Both the position numbers and the translations under genes were made by a program. The notes under the pieces are model-generated. The model saw only the letters and a program-made list of their open reading frames with translations. It ran no database searches and was not told the DNA's origin. DNA of 64,000 nucleotides from Humibacter sp049446075 (lineage in GTDB: Bacteria > Actinomycetota > Actinomycetes > Actinomycetales > Microbacteriaceae), in contig NZ_JBMSEB010000002.1 of NCBI RefSeq assembly GCF_049446075.1, positions 434,001 through 498,000 of the forward strand, in the 5' to 3' direction. This document shows positions 1-9,352 of this stretch, piece after piece. How positions within the stretch are numbered: position 1 is the stretch's first letter; each line of letters begins with the position of its first letter.

Positions 1-799
1 CTCTGTCGTCGAGCCATAGCTTGACGGCGAGCGCCTCGGCGTCCGTCACCTTCTTCATCTCCGCGACGAGAGCGCTCTGCGAGAGCCGCTCCTTGTAAAT
101 GCCGAGCGGGTTGAGCAGCTCGTCGTCGAAGATCGCGTTGTACATGCCCATGCACCCCTCGTCGAAGACGCCGATGATGGCCTTCTCGTCCCGGAGCTGC
201 CTGGCAAGCGCCGTGCCGAGCTCGACCTCCGGGTTCTCGGGGTCGAGCGGCGGCAGGTCTCGCACGTGCGACTCGTCGTGCACGATGGTGCCGGTCTCGA
301 GCCACTCGCCGAGCTTGGCGCGGGCCCAGGCGTCCGTGAAGTCTGCGCTCCACAGGGCGGAGTACTCCACCTGCGCCTTGGTCATGCTGCCGGTGAGGTT
401 GAGCAGCCCGACCAGCCCAGGGAAGTCGCCCATCCAGTTCGCCACGACGAGAATCGGGCCGCGGTGCGTGCGCAGACCGGGCAGAACGTGGTGACTGTAC
501 TGCCACACCGCGTCGACCACGACGAGCGGAGCATCCTCTGGGATGCCCTTGAAGACCTCGATCCCGGCTCGCTGGCTGTCGATGAACCCGTGCCCCTTCG
601 CGGGGTCGTACTCGTGAGCGCGCCGGATCGCCCAACCGAACGACTCCGCCGCAGCGGCGAAGTCGTGCTCCAGCGTCTGCTGAATGGGCCAGCACTTCAC
701 GTTCGCACTGGGCCTCAGGTCACCGCTCGCGACGGTGTAGAGCGTCTTCGGCTCCACCCTTGGACGACGTAGCGGCGTTGGCAGGCTGTAGGTGCTCAT
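1..799 (-). CDS. L-fucose/D-arabinose isomerase-like protein (partial)
   Basis: The reading frame runs off the left edge; about 266 N-terminal residues are visible. The start ATG at 799 overlaps the stop of the upstream GH116 gene (ATGA), so the two are translationally coupled. The visible part resembles the N-terminal and middle regions of the L-fucose isomerase superfamily, including a stretch reading GVFDEGCMGMYNAI followed by KERLSQSAL. Enzymes of this superfamily interconvert aldoses and ketoses, and fucose isomerases classically also accept D-arabinose, giving D-ribulose. Beside putative D-arabinofuranosidases, D-arabinose is my preferred substrate, but this is inference from context. 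The metal-binding C-terminal part is outside the window, so activity cannot be judged. No signal peptide; cytosolic. Confidence 0.75.
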   Translation of the reverse strand, partial: MSTYSLPTPLRRPRVEPKTLYTVASGDLRPSANVKCWPIQQTLEHDFAAAAESFGWAIRRAHEYDPAKGHGFIDSQRAGIEVFKGIPEDAPLVVVDAVWQYSHHVLPGLRTHRGPILVVANWMGDFPGLVGLLNLTGSMTKAQVEYSALWSADFTDAWARAKLGEWLETGTIVHDESHVRDLPPLDPENPEVELGTALARQLRDEKAIIGVFDEGCMGMYNAIFDDELLNPLGIYKERLSQSALVAEMKKVTDAEALAVKLWLDDR

Positions 800-3369
800 T
801 TCGAGTTCTCCAGTGAGGTCGAAGGGTTGTCGAGTTCGATGGATTGCCCCGAGCCGAGGGCGACACCGGATGCCGTGAGCCGGCCAAGGCGCGGATGCAC
901 GACCTCCACAGAGCTCGCCTCGACCCGGCCGCCCAGCACGCCGAGTGTCGCTCCGCCGTCGTCGAGCTCGACCACGCCCCACCCGGTGCCCGCCGTGAAT
1001 GGGAAGCTCGCGCGCCCGTCTCTCAGTGCCCCATCGACCGGAGCCAGGCGGAGTACGCCGCTCGGGGCATCCCATTGCGCGCCCGTCAGCGCCAGCAGCA
1101 CGCCCCAGCTGGCCATGGAACGCGCGTAGTGATTGCCGCACTCCGCCTCGTTCCACGGGTTGCGGCGCACGCCGTCGTGACGCGCACGAGCCGCGCGCAC
1201 GATCTCGAGGGCCTCGTCGACCATTCCCTCGTATACGAGGTGGGTTGCGACGTGGTACTCGATGCCCGTCCACACTTCATCCGAATAGACGAACGGGATG
1301 CGAGGCCGGCCGCCGTTCGGCCACGTGCAGAGCACGAGCCCTGCCTCGTCGCCCAGCGCATACGTGCGCTGCACGCTGGCGTACGTGTCGAATCCACGAC
1401 GGAAGTTGTGCCGGTAGATCGAGCCCACCGCCGAACGCACGTGGTCGGCAGGCAGAATGTGCCCGATGCCGACGAGATGGGCGAGGGTCTGGCCGAGCAG
1501 TTGGTCGCTCAGGCATCCCGCACCGTACTGATAGCGATGCTCGTCGACATCGTCGAGCCGCTGGTCGTAGTACTCGCCGTTGTAGAGCATGGCGTCGACG
1601 AGGCGGGCCGCCGTGTCGGCTGCCTTGCCGTATCGCTCTACCGCCTCCCGGTCTCCGAGGTGCTCCGCGATGCGCGTCGCAGCGCCGAGTGCGGCGATGA
1701 ACATCGAGTTCGCGAGGGAGTTCTCGCCGTAGAACTCGATGTCGTACGTGTTGTGCTGCTGGCTGTCGAGCACGCCGTCCCCGTCCGAGTCCCAGACCGT
1801 GAAGGCGAAGTCGAGCGCACGCTTCGCGGCCGGCCAGAGCTCCTCGAGAAAGGCGTCGTCGCCGCTCGTGCGCCACTCGCGGTAGAGCCGCACGATGGTG
1901 CCCATCTGTCCGTCGACGGCAGGGTGGAACTCGAGGGGTTCCGCGTCGAAGACGGAGTTCGTGCGGAACCTCATGCGTCCGTCGGGCAGCGTCTCGTTCA
2001 GAAACTCGTTGCGCCGCGCGTTGCGCTCCAGCTCGGGGAAGAGTGCAGCCAGCGTCTGGGCGTAGTTCCACACATGCGTGCAGGTGCCCTCACAACTCCC
2101 CGCGTGATCGAAGCTGCCCTCCCAGGCGGCGAACCGGCCCTCGGGGGTGCCGTCGGCAATGCGGAAGCACGTGGTGCTGCGTGCCACCACGAGCGTTGAG
2201 GTGACGGCATCGATGACTTCCGGTGGGAGGGTGCTGTCGTACAACGCGTCGTGGAACAACCTCGTCGCAGCCTCCAGCTCGGGCAGGCGCGCGACGACGT
2301 CGCTCGCCACCGCCCAGGCATCCGGGTAGCGAACGGCGTACTGGTTCTGCACAACCTCGTCAGCGTGCGTGTTGGGCAGGCCGACCATGCCGTTCCAGGC
2401 CTTCGAGCGGTTGGGCGTGTGCCACGCGAGCACGAATTGGATGTCGCGACTCTCGCCAGGAGCGAGCTCGTGCTCCACCGAGATGCTGCCGGTACGCAGC
2501 TTCGGCAGCTTCGCCGGGTCGTCGCCGTCGAGACTAAAGCGCTCTGAGGCATCCAGTCGGCCGGTGGCCGTGAAGGCGTCCCAGAAGAGCTGGATGCCGT
2601 CCTGCCAGACGTCGACGGGCCAGCACGGCGTCGCCGTGACCTCGTCGGTCGTCGTGAGGGTCGCCGTGCCGTAGCGCATATCCGTCGACGAGAGATCGGT
2701 GCCGAAGACGAGGCCACGAATGCGGCCGTCGTCCTGGAACTCCACGGTGGGGGTTCCCAGGTACTCGGGGAACTGGAACACGTTGTGGCGGGTGATCGCG
2801 ATCGGGTTCGACATGGCACCCGCGAGATTCACGCGCACCGGCGCATCCGTCTCGTTCGTCACCGTGTACCGCAGCACGGCCGCAGGGATGCCCGAGTCGT
2901 CCGAGTCGAGCGGCACCAGCGGGGTGAATGCGGTGAGGCGCACGCGCACGGGCAACGCGTCGTCGTCGAAGTCGACGGTAGCGATCGGGTACTCGCCGCG
3001 CAGGCGTGAGGAAGCCAGGCGCGGCAGGCCGGCCACCTTGCCGATGTGGTAGCCGGAGTCGCCCTCATGCGGAGGCCGCAGCCGGCTCTCGAGAACACGC
3101 ACGACTGCATCCGCTCCTGCCTGCTGTGCACGGATCGCAAAGAACGTGAAGGGGAGCCAGGTGCCCTTGTCCGGGTGGTTGGAGATCTCCCAGTCGCGCA
3201 GCTCGCCACGCGCGCCGATCGAAACGTTGCCGGTTCCGATCCCACCGAGCGGGAACGCCGCGGCGGACGCCTCTGGGCCAAGAACGCGGCCGGGAGCCGA
3301 GTCTGGAACAGCGCCGGAGGCGGGCCTCGTCGCGGCTTGCGCCGCCGCAGTCACTTGCTGATTGGTCAT
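796..3369 (-). CDS. GH116-family glycoside hydrolase
   Basis: 857 residues, the usual size of GBA2-type GH116 enzymes. An N-terminal beta-domain begins around residue 36 with FPLGGIGTGNVSIGARGE, and an (alpha/alpha) barrel follows from about residue 370. Family motifs include CEGTCTHVWNY (Glu427, candidate nucleophile) and QQHNTYDIEFYG (Asp543, candidate acid/base). No signal peptide is present, so it should act in the cytoplasm on imported sugars. GH116 members are beta-glucosidases, beta-xylosidases and glucosylceramidases; an exo-beta-D-arabinofuranosidase from Microbacterium has also been placed in this family to my knowledge. Next to GH172 and GH183 genes the last activity is plausible here. 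Start ATG 3369 has GAGGGA upstream, and an operator-like site lies 20 bp further out. Confidence 0.9.
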   Translation of the reverse strand: MTNQQVTAAAQAATRPASGAVPDSAPGRVLGPEASAAAFPLGGIGTGNVSIGARGELRDWEISNHPDKGTWLPFTFFAIRAQQAGADAVVRVLESRLRPPHEGDSGYHIGKVAGLPRLASSRLRGEYPIATVDFDDDALPVRVRLTAFTPLVPLDSDDSGIPAAVLRYTVTNETDAPVRVNLAGAMSNPIAITRHNVFQFPEYLGTPTVEFQDDGRIRGLVFGTDLSSTDMRYGTATLTTTDEVTATPCWPVDVWQDGIQLFWDAFTATGRLDASERFSLDGDDPAKLPKLRTGSISVEHELAPGESRDIQFVLAWHTPNRSKAWNGMVGLPNTHADEVVQNQYAVRYPDAWAVASDVVARLPELEAATRLFHDALYDSTLPPEVIDAVTSTLVVARSTTCFRIADGTPEGRFAAWEGSFDHAGSCEGTCTHVWNYAQTLAALFPELERNARRNEFLNETLPDGRMRFRTNSVFDAEPLEFHPAVDGQMGTIVRLYREWRTSGDDAFLEELWPAAKRALDFAFTVWDSDGDGVLDSQQHNTYDIEFYGENSLANSMFIAALGAATRIAEHLGDREAVERYGKAADTAARLVDAMLYNGEYYDQRLDDVDEHRYQYGAGCLSDQLLGQTLAHLVGIGHILPADHVRSAVGSIYRHNFRRGFDTYASVQRTYALGDEAGLVLCTWPNGGRPRIPFVYSDEVWTGIEYHVATHLVYEGMVDEALEIVRAARARHDGVRRNPWNEAECGNHYARSMASWGVLLALTGAQWDAPSGVLRLAPVDGALRDGRASFPFTAGTGWGVVELDDGGATLGVLGGRVEASSVEVVHPRLGRLTASGVALGSGQSIELDNPSTSLENSK

Positions 3370-3388
3370 CGTTGACGTGATCCCTCGT

Positions 3389-3403
3389 GTAATCGGTTTC
3401 AGA
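3389..3403. promoter_or_regulatory. LacI-type operator upstream of the GH116 gene
   Basis: TGTAATCGGTTTCAG lies 20 bp upstream of the GH116 start codon. It shares the AATCGRTTTC core with sites near 3623, 3734, 10451, 12955 and 13021. Such short AT-rich palindromes centred on CG are typical LacI/GalR-family operators. It would control the GH116-isomerase transcript leaving to the left. Confidence 0.6.
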
Positions 3404-3622
3404 TATGTTTACTCATTAGAACCCGGCCCGGCAAGCCCTCTTCCTCCGGCTATCGGACTGCAATCCTGAAATCGATCCCGGCAGTGCGCTGCGTTCTGCT
3501 GCCGCGGCGTGGCTGGAATGAGAAGGCACGCCTCACGACCGGTCCCGACGAGCTCGCGCGGTCGGATGCCTGCGCCGCCGGGCCGACGGAGCTCACTGAT
3601 CGACATGCGGATCAGAATGACA

Positions 3623-3636
3623 GCAATCGGTTTCAG
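3623..3636. promoter_or_regulatory. LacI-type operator in the divergent GH116/ABC promoter region
   Basis: GCAATCGGTTTCAG, a second copy of the operator core, sits in the middle of the 489-bp divergent region between the GH116 gene and the ABC importer. No gene is supported in 3370-3858. Three operator-like copies in one divergent region would allow joint repression, possibly by looping. Confidence 0.5.
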
Positions 3637-3700
3637 GAGCAAGCATGCGCCTATTTTCGGCCCACAGACCCGCGGTGTGGCGGATTTCGCAAGGTACATC

Positions 3701-3748
3701 TTGACAAGCGATCGCATTTCGCGGCCTAATGTCTGTAATCGATTTCGA
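3701..3748 (+). promoter_or_regulatory. Promoter plus LacI-type operator for the ABC importer operon
   Basis: TTGACA at 3701-3706 and CCTAAT at 3725-3730 are separated by 18 bp, like a sigma-70-type promoter. The operator-like TGTAATCGATTTCGA begins at 3734, just after the -10 box. The arrangement matches the one before the GH172 gene (10419-10467), supporting shared control by repression. Confidence 0.6.
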
Positions 3749-3858
3749 TGCGGCAATCGTTCGAGTCCCGCTGCGGTGTGGACCGGTGACTGCTGGGTCG
3801 ATCGGTTGTTCCTCGCATCACTGCTCCCATATCGACGCAGCACTGAAAGGGATTCATC

Positions 3859-5199
3859 GTGGAATCGACAACCGGCACCGGACGGTCGTTCATGTCGTCG
3901 GACATGACCCGCAGACGGGCGCTCCAGCTCTTCGGCCTCGCCGCGGCTCTTCCCGCTGCGGCCTCGCTCGCCGCTTGCTCGACCGGCGGCGGGTCGGGCG
4001 GCTCCACGGGGTCGCGCAAGCTCACGTTCGTGTTCTTGGGCAATGCGAGCCAGCAGAAGGCCGTAAAGGCCGAGTACTCCGGGTTCGTCAAGGCGAACCC
4101 GAAGGTGCAGTTCACCGCTCAGGGCATCGCCGCCTCGAACTGGGCAGGATTCGCCAACACGGTTGCCACGCGCATCGCCGGCGGCGCCGCTCCCGACGTC
4201 ATCGACATCGCGACGGAAGGCCTCGGCATCTTCCGTTCGAAGAAGCTCATCGAGAATCTCGACACCTACATCGCCAAGGACAAGACGGCAATCGACGATT
4301 ACTACGCCGACCTCGACCCCACCTACAAGAAGTGGAGCGACGAGTACGGCAACCCCGGCGGCAAGACGTACTACATGCCGGGCGGCTTCAACACGGTCTG
4401 CCTGTACTGCAACACCGAGGTCTTCCAGAAGGCCGGCGTGGACCTGCCGGGCAACGAGGACTGGACCTGGGACGACTTCGAAGCTGCGGCCGAGAAGATC
4501 AAGAGCAAGACCGGCGCATTCATCCTGCCCTTCGGCAGCGCGCAGTTCACCGACATCATGCCCTGGCTGCTGAGCAACGGAGCAAGCACGCTGAACGAGG
4601 CCTGGACAAAGCCCGTCATCGACTCGCCAGAAGCGATCGAGGCGGCCGAGTTCTGCAAGTCGATGGTCGACCGCGGGTACTCGCCGAAGCCGGGGGGCAA
4701 CTTCGATGCGGCCACCCAGCTCTCGCAGGGCAAGCTGGCCGCGCTTGCCGGCGGTCGCTGGCCGACCATCGACATGATCCGACTGAACCTGGTCGACAAG
4801 GTGCAGATCGTGAAGATGCCCAAGAAGAAGCAGCTGGGGACGCCCATCGGATGGGATGCCTTCCCCATCCTCACTTCCTCGCAGAACAAGGATGATGCCT
4901 GGTCGTTCATCAAGTACCTGACCACGAAGGAGGCAGGCCAGGACTTCGCCAAGGTGGGCGGCACGAACATCCCTGCACGCAAGTCCATCGCCCTGAGCGA
5001 CACGTTCCTCAAGGGTGCGCCGAAGGGAAGCGACCTGCTCTACCAGGCGGCCTCGTATGCGACGCCGGTGCCATCGCCGAACCGTGGCGCCGAAAGCCAG
5101 CAGGCCGTCGAGCAGACCTGGCTCAAGATCCTCACGGGTGGCGTCGCGGCAGACGCCGGGCTCAAGCAGCTCAGCACAACGCTCTCGGGACTGCTGTGA
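3859..5199 (+). CDS. Carbohydrate ABC transporter substrate-binding lipoprotein
   Basis: 446 residues, family 1 extracellular solute-binding protein (MalE/UgpB-like). The N-terminus carries a twin-Arg-like TRRRALQLFG stretch, a hydrophobic region and a lipobox LAAC with Cys40, so it should be exported and lipid-anchored. GTG 3859 is favoured because GAAAGG lies 8 bp upstream; an internal ATG at 3892 would also keep the signal peptide. It is the first gene of a tightly overlapping importer operon whose permeases follow. The ligand is probably the oligosaccharide released by the locus's extracellular lipoprotein glycosidase; D-arabino-oligosaccharides are an inference. A 600-residue open frame lies antisense to it but is a GC-driven artefact. 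Confidence 0.93.
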   Translation: MESTTGTGRSFMSSDMTRRRALQLFGLAAALPAAASLAACSTGGGSGGSTGSRKLTFVFLGNASQQKAVKAEYSGFVKANPKVQFTAQGIAASNWAGFANTVATRIAGGAAPDVIDIATEGLGIFRSKKLIENLDTYIAKDKTAIDDYYADLDPTYKKWSDEYGNPGGKTYYMPGGFNTVCLYCNTEVFQKAGVDLPGNEDWTWDDFEAAAEKIKSKTGAFILPFGSAQFTDIMPWLLSNGASTLNEAWTKPVIDSPEAIEAAEFCKSMVDRGYSPKPGGNFDAATQLSQGKLAALAGGRWPTIDMIRLNLVDKVQIVKMPKKKQLGTPIGWDAFPILTSSQNKDDAWSFIKYLTTKEAGQDFAKVGGTNIPARKSIALSDTFLKGAPKGSDLLYQAASYATPVPSPNRGAESQQAVEQTWLKILTGGVAADAGLKQLSTTLSGLL

Positions 5200-6140
5200 C
5201 GGCATTGACAACGTCAGCCGGCACGACGAGGTCGGTACGCCGCCGCGATCAGAGCTCGGCGCGCGGCTACCGGCCTCCGGCCTGGCTGGGCTATGCCTTC
5301 ATCAGTCCGGCGATGATCTTCTTCCTCGTGTTCATCGCCGGGCCGTTCGTCGTCGCCATCGCGCTCGCGTTCTTCAAATGGGACCTGCTCACGCCCGCCG
5401 AGCCCGCCGGTCTCTCCAACTTCGTGCGGCTGTTCAGTGACCCGCTGCTCGGGCGAACACTGCTCACGACGTTCGCGTTCGCCCTGGCATCCGTTGTCAC
5501 GCACGTGGTCGGGGGCCTGCTGCTTGCGCTGGCCGTGAATCGGGTCGCGAACCGTGCCGTCTCGTACTTCACGCGGGCATCGGTGTTCTTCCCGTTCCTC
5601 ATCTCGTGGGCGGCCGTCGCGCTGCTGTGGAAGTACGTACTCGACCCGTCATTCGGATATGTCGCGTACTACCTCGGGCAGCTGGGCATCCCGTCGCCGC
5701 AGTGGTTCAGCGACCCGGCGTGGTCGCTGCCGGCCATCATCGGCATCGACTTCTGGCACACCATCGGCTACACCTTCATCATCATGCTCGCCGGCCTGCA
5801 GACCGTGCCGAGCGAACTCATCGAGGCCGCCAAGACCGATGGCGCGACGAGCAGGCAGATCTTCTTCAACGTGACGATCCCGTTGATGTCGCCGACCATC
5901 TTCTTCGCCACGGTGATCACCTTCATCGGAGCGTTCCAGATCTTCGACCCGATGCAGATCATCACGCAGGGTGGACCGGACAACTCGACCATGTCGATCG
6001 TGATGTACCTCTACCAGACCGGCTTCCAGGCGTTCGACATCGGCTACGCATCGGCGATCGCGCTGCTCGTGTTCGTCATCATCATGGGCGTCACCGCGCT
6101 GCAGTTCTGGGGCTCCCGAAAGTGGGTGTACGAGCAATGA
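5196..6140 (+). CDS. Carbohydrate ABC transporter permease (MalF-like)
   Basis: 314 residues with six predicted membrane helices. The first helix follows a basic cytoplasmic segment (about residues 30-55), and the cytoplasmic EAA loop reads ELIEAAKTDGATSRQIFFNVTIP. The GTG start overlaps the stop of the binding-protein gene by GTGA, and the stop overlaps the next permease, so stoichiometric coupled translation is expected. It forms the heterodimeric channel of a CUT1-type importer with the following gene. No ATPase gene is present in the operon; as in many actinobacteria a shared MsiK-type ATPase elsewhere probably energises it. Confidence 0.93.
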   Translation: MTALTTSAGTTRSVRRRDQSSARGYRPPAWLGYAFISPAMIFFLVFIAGPFVVAIALAFFKWDLLTPAEPAGLSNFVRLFSDPLLGRTLLTTFAFALASVVTHVVGGLLLALAVNRVANRAVSYFTRASVFFPFLISWAAVALLWKYVLDPSFGYVAYYLGQLGIPSPQWFSDPAWSLPAIIGIDFWHTIGYTFIIMLAGLQTVPSELIEAAKTDGATSRQIFFNVTIPLMSPTIFFATVITFIGAFQIFDPMQIITQGGPDNSTMSIVMYLYQTGFQAFDIGYASAIALLVFVIIMGVTALQFWGSRKWVYEQ

Positions 6141-7018
6141 CCACGAGACTGACAACCATCGAGGCTCCGCCCCGCACCGCCGTGCGCAGACGGCGGCGGT
6201 TCAGCACCGGATCCATCGTGCTCGACATCGTTCTGGTCGCCGTCGGCATCGTCATGGTCTCGCCGCTCGTGTGGCTCATCTCGACGAGCCTCACGGATGC
6301 CGCGCAGGCGTTCCAGCTTCCGCCCACCTGGATCCCGCTGCCGTTCAGCGTCGACAACTTCGCACAGGTCTTCGACCTGATCCCGTTCGGGCGGATGTTC
6401 CTGAACAGCCTGCTCGTGGCGACGCTCGCGACGGCGGGATCCCTGTTCACGAGCATCCTCGCCGCCTACGCGTTCTCGCGGCTGCGCTTCCGCGGAAGCC
6501 AGACGATCTTCGTCGGCATCCTCAGCGCCCTGATGGTGCCGGTGCAGCTGACGATCATCCCGGTCTTCATCCTGATGCGCACGCTGCACCTCGTCGACAC
6601 GCTCACCGCGCTGTGGCTCCCGGCCTTCATCAACGTGTTCGCCATCTTCTTCCTGCGGCAGTACTTCAACACGATCCCGCGCGAGCTCGACGAGGCTGCC
6701 CGGATCGACGGCGCCGGCCACCTGTGGATCTTGTTCCGTATGCTCGTACCGCTCTCCGGTCCCGCCATCTCGGCTCTGGTCATCCTCAACTTCCAGGCCG
6801 CGTGGAACGACTACTTCGGCCCGCTGATCTTCATCAGCAGCCCGCAGAACATGACCCTGCCTCTCGGACTTGTCACCTTGCAGGCGGGCCAGGGCGGAGG
6901 TCCGGCCGTCGTCGTCTTCGCCGCGGTGACGATGGTGGTCATACCTGTGCTCGTGCTGTTCCTCGCGTTCCAGCGCAGCTTCGTCTCCAGCATCGCCTCG
7001 AGCGGAATCCGCGGATGA
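6137..7018 (+). CDS. Carbohydrate ABC transporter permease (MalG-like)
   Basis: 293 residues, second permease of the CUT1 importer. It begins with a basic cytoplasmic tail (VRRRRRF), has six predicted helices and carries the EAA loop ELDEAARIDGAGHLWILFRM. ATG 6137 overlaps the upstream stop (ATGA), and its own stop overlaps the start of the YesL-like gene. The reading frame stays open well upstream, but only this start gives a MalG-type N-terminus. It should pair with the MalF-like protein and the binding lipoprotein encoded just before. Confidence 0.93.
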   Translation: MTTRLTTIEAPPRTAVRRRRRFSTGSIVLDIVLVAVGIVMVSPLVWLISTSLTDAAQAFQLPPTWIPLPFSVDNFAQVFDLIPFGRMFLNSLLVATLATAGSLFTSILAAYAFSRLRFRGSQTIFVGILSALMVPVQLTIIPVFILMRTLHLVDTLTALWLPAFINVFAIFFLRQYFNTIPRELDEAARIDGAGHLWILFRMLVPLSGPAISALVILNFQAAWNDYFGPLIFISSPQNMTLPLGLVTLQAGQGGGPAVVVFAAVTMVVIPVLVLFLAFQRSFVSSIASSGIRG

Positions 7019-7755
7019 CGAGCACGAACCGGCGCATAGACAAGCCAGGGCCGGTGCGACCGCAGCGGCAGCCCGGCCGTGGCGCACGAGAGGCGGAGGA
7101 ATCGCCGTTCGCGGGTGCCGGACGCCTCTTGTGGGATGCCCTCCCCGCGTTCCTCATGACCGGAACCGTCGCCTGCTTCGTCACCGGTCTCGTGCTATTC
7201 GTGGCGCCGGGAATCACGCCCATCTCTGTGCTGCTCTACGCCGCCTTGGTCGGGCCTACATACGGCGCGCTCGTGTCGCAGGCGCATGACGCGCTCGAGG
7301 GCCAAACGCCTGGTGCATTCTCGTTCAGTCGTCATCTGATGCGCAGCTGGCGTCTCTCGCTTGGCCTGTTCGGTTTCGCAGCGGTGTCGGTCGCCCTGAC
7401 TCTCGTCGCGTGGCTGGTCTGGTCGTCCACCGGCTCCGCGCTCGTCCTCGCCCCCTCGGCAGTGGGTGCGAGCGTCTCGGTTCTGCTGCTCGTGGCGGCA
7501 GCGGTGGGCATGCCGCTCGGCCTCACGGCTCCCGCGCTGCGAGGCATCCGTCTGGCGCTCGCGGCTCTCGCGCTGACTGCACGACGTCCGGTACCCGCCT
7601 TGGGCGTCATCGCCGTGATGGTGCTCGGCGTGTGGGCAGCGACCCAGTTCTCGGGAACCCTGTTGTTCCTGCTGCCAGCACCGCTCGCGGTGGTGTCGGT
7701 CCTCGCGGTCCGGCAGATGTGCACCGGTTTTGACGCGCCTCGCAACGAGGGCTGA
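7015..7755 (+). CDS. YesL-like (DUF624) membrane protein
   Basis: 246 residues, with a hydrophilic N-terminus of about 40 residues and then five to six hydrophobic segments. The pattern and the position directly after two sugar permeases match the YesL/DUF624 family, which is repeatedly found in carbohydrate ABC operons and has no established biochemical role. The ATG at 7015 overlaps the MalG-like stop. I infer it belongs to the importer complex or its regulation. It ends the overlapping operon; the next gene has its own ribosome binding site. Confidence 0.75.
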   Translation: MTSTNRRIDKPGPVRPQRQPGRGAREAEESPFAGAGRLLWDALPAFLMTGTVACFVTGLVLFVAPGITPISVLLYAALVGPTYGALVSQAHDALEGQTPGAFSFSRHLMRSWRLSLGLFGFAAVSVALTLVAWLVWSSTGSALVLAPSAVGASVSVLLLVAAAVGMPLGLTAPALRGIRLALAALALTARRPVPALGVIAVMVLGVWAATQFSGTLLFLLPAPLAVVSVLAVRQMCTGFDAPRNEG

Positions 7756-7896
7756 CCCTCCTCGCACATCGCGTTCGGGGGCGAGCAGTCGCGCTGCCGG
7801 CGCACGCCCGGCTGAAGCCAGCGCGGGTACGCTCGCCGCTCAACCAGCCCTGATTCCCGCACGGAAGCGGAAACTGGAGGCATGAGAGGGCGACGG

Positions 7897-9297
7897 ATGC
7901 GCCTAGTCGCAGTCGCGTGCGGCGCGGTGGTCGCGCTGACCGCGTGCACGGGCGGCGGGGTCCACGACCCCTCGACCTCGCCCGCGACCCACGCCGGAGA
8001 CACGTCAACGCCCACGACGTCTGCGACCGGCGGCGCATCGCCACTGTGGGCGAGTTATCACGGGGACCAGGCGCGCACGGCATCCGTCTCCGGCGCCGTA
8101 CCCGCCGGAGCAGTCCAGTTGTGGAACGCCGACCTCGGATCCGCTGCCTACGGCCAGCCGGTCGTGATCGGAGACACCGTGATCGCCGGAACGGAATCCG
8201 ACGAGGTGGTCGCGCTCGATCGCAGCACAGGGCGCCGGCTGTGGTCCTATCGCCTCGGCACGCCGCTGACCAACGTCTCCGAGCGCGCCGGGTGCGGCAA
8301 CGTCGATCCGCTCGGCATCACATCGACGCTCGCGATCGACGCACAACGCCGCGAGGTCTTCGCGGTCGGCGAGGTGGTCGACGGCTCCAACGTGCACCAC
8401 CGTCTCGTCGGGCTGGCCGTGGGCACCGGGCGCGAACTACTGAGCGAGAACGCGGATCCTCCGCTGCCGCCCGGCGAGGAGAGCATCCACCTGCTTCAAC
8501 GTGCGGGCCTCGCGATCGGCAACGGTCGGGTCTACATCGGCTATGGCGGCAACATCGGGGACTGCGGCAGCTACCACGGCTGGCTGGTCGGGGCGTCCGA
8601 GACCCGGCAGGGCGACCTGGCGAGCTTCGAGGTGGCGCGCGACGGCGAAGGAGGGGCGATCTGGCTCTCCGGCGGTGCCCCGGCGATCGGACCGGACGGC
8701 GGCGTCTACGTCACCACGGGCAACGCGAACCCGTTCCCACCCGGGCTGGATCGGTTCGAGTACACCGAGAGCGTCGTGAAGCTGTCGCCGGAGTTGACAC
8801 CCGTCGCCTCATTCAAGGATCCAACGGCGAGCGGTGACGAAGACCTGGCCACCGGCAATCCCGTGCTGCTGCCCGGCGGGCTCGTCTTCGCGGTGGGCAA
8901 GACGGATGCCGGGTACCTGCTGCAGGCATCCGATCTCAGCCGCGTGGACGTGATCCGCGGAGTGTGCGGCAGCGACCCGGACGGCGGCCCGGCCTACGAC
9001 CCAGCGACGCAGCGTCTGTTCGTGCCGTGCCGCGGAGGTGGCATCCAGGTCGTCGACGTCGCCGGCCGCAAGCTGGGCTCTCGCCTCGCCGGAGCGAACG
9101 GCGCCCCGATCGTCGTCGGCGGCACCGTGTGGGCAGTTCAGTATCCGGGAGGCGGCCTGACCGGGTACTCCACGAGATCGGGCTCGCGCATCCAGACCTT
9201 GCATACCGGCCCCTTGCCGACCTTCGCGTCGCCGTCGTTCGCCGGCGGGATGCTCTTTCTCGGCACACGCACGGGAGTGGCGGCCTTCGGACGGTAG
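7897..9297 (+). CDS. PQQ-binding-like beta-propeller lipoprotein
   Basis: About 466 residues. A short signal peptide ends in the lipobox LTAC (Cys17 from ATG 7897), then a Ser/Thr/Pro-rich linker of about 40 residues leads into a repeated beta-propeller. Propeller blades show as recurrent VVALDRSTGRRLWSY, GNGRVYIGYGG and DGGVYVTTGN type strands, as in PQQ-like/quinoprotein-fold proteins. ATG 7897 is favoured over ATG 7882 because GAGAGGG lies 6 bp upstream and the shorter form gives a normal signal peptide. No dehydrogenase active-site residues are identifiable, so it may be a binding or scaffold protein rather than an enzyme. It lies 141 bp after the importer operon; its link to sugar use is unknown. 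Confidence 0.8.
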   Translation: MRLVAVACGAVVALTACTGGGVHDPSTSPATHAGDTSTPTTSATGGASPLWASYHGDQARTASVSGAVPAGAVQLWNADLGSAAYGQPVVIGDTVIAGTESDEVVALDRSTGRRLWSYRLGTPLTNVSERAGCGNVDPLGITSTLAIDAQRREVFAVGEVVDGSNVHHRLVGLAVGTGRELLSENADPPLPPGEESIHLLQRAGLAIGNGRVYIGYGGNIGDCGSYHGWLVGASETRQGDLASFEVARDGEGGAIWLSGGAPAIGPDGGVYVTTGNANPFPPGLDRFEYTESVVKLSPELTPVASFKDPTASGDEDLATGNPVLLPGGLVFAVGKTDAGYLLQASDLSRVDVIRGVCGSDPDGGPAYDPATQRLFVPCRGGGIQVVDVAGRKLGSRLAGANGAPIVVGGTVWAVQYPGGGLTGYSTRSGSRIQTLHTGPLPTFASPSFAGGMLFLGTRTGVAAFGR

Positions 9298-9352
9298 CCG
9301 CGGCAACTGTTCGCCGGACGTAGTCAGCGGCGTCGGTGGGCTGCGCCCGCCG

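Noticed and set aside
3409..5211. 600-residue open frame on the minus strand
   Set aside because: It is antisense to the ABC binding protein and its residues are Arg/Leu/Gly-rich without any domain; high GC creates such frames.
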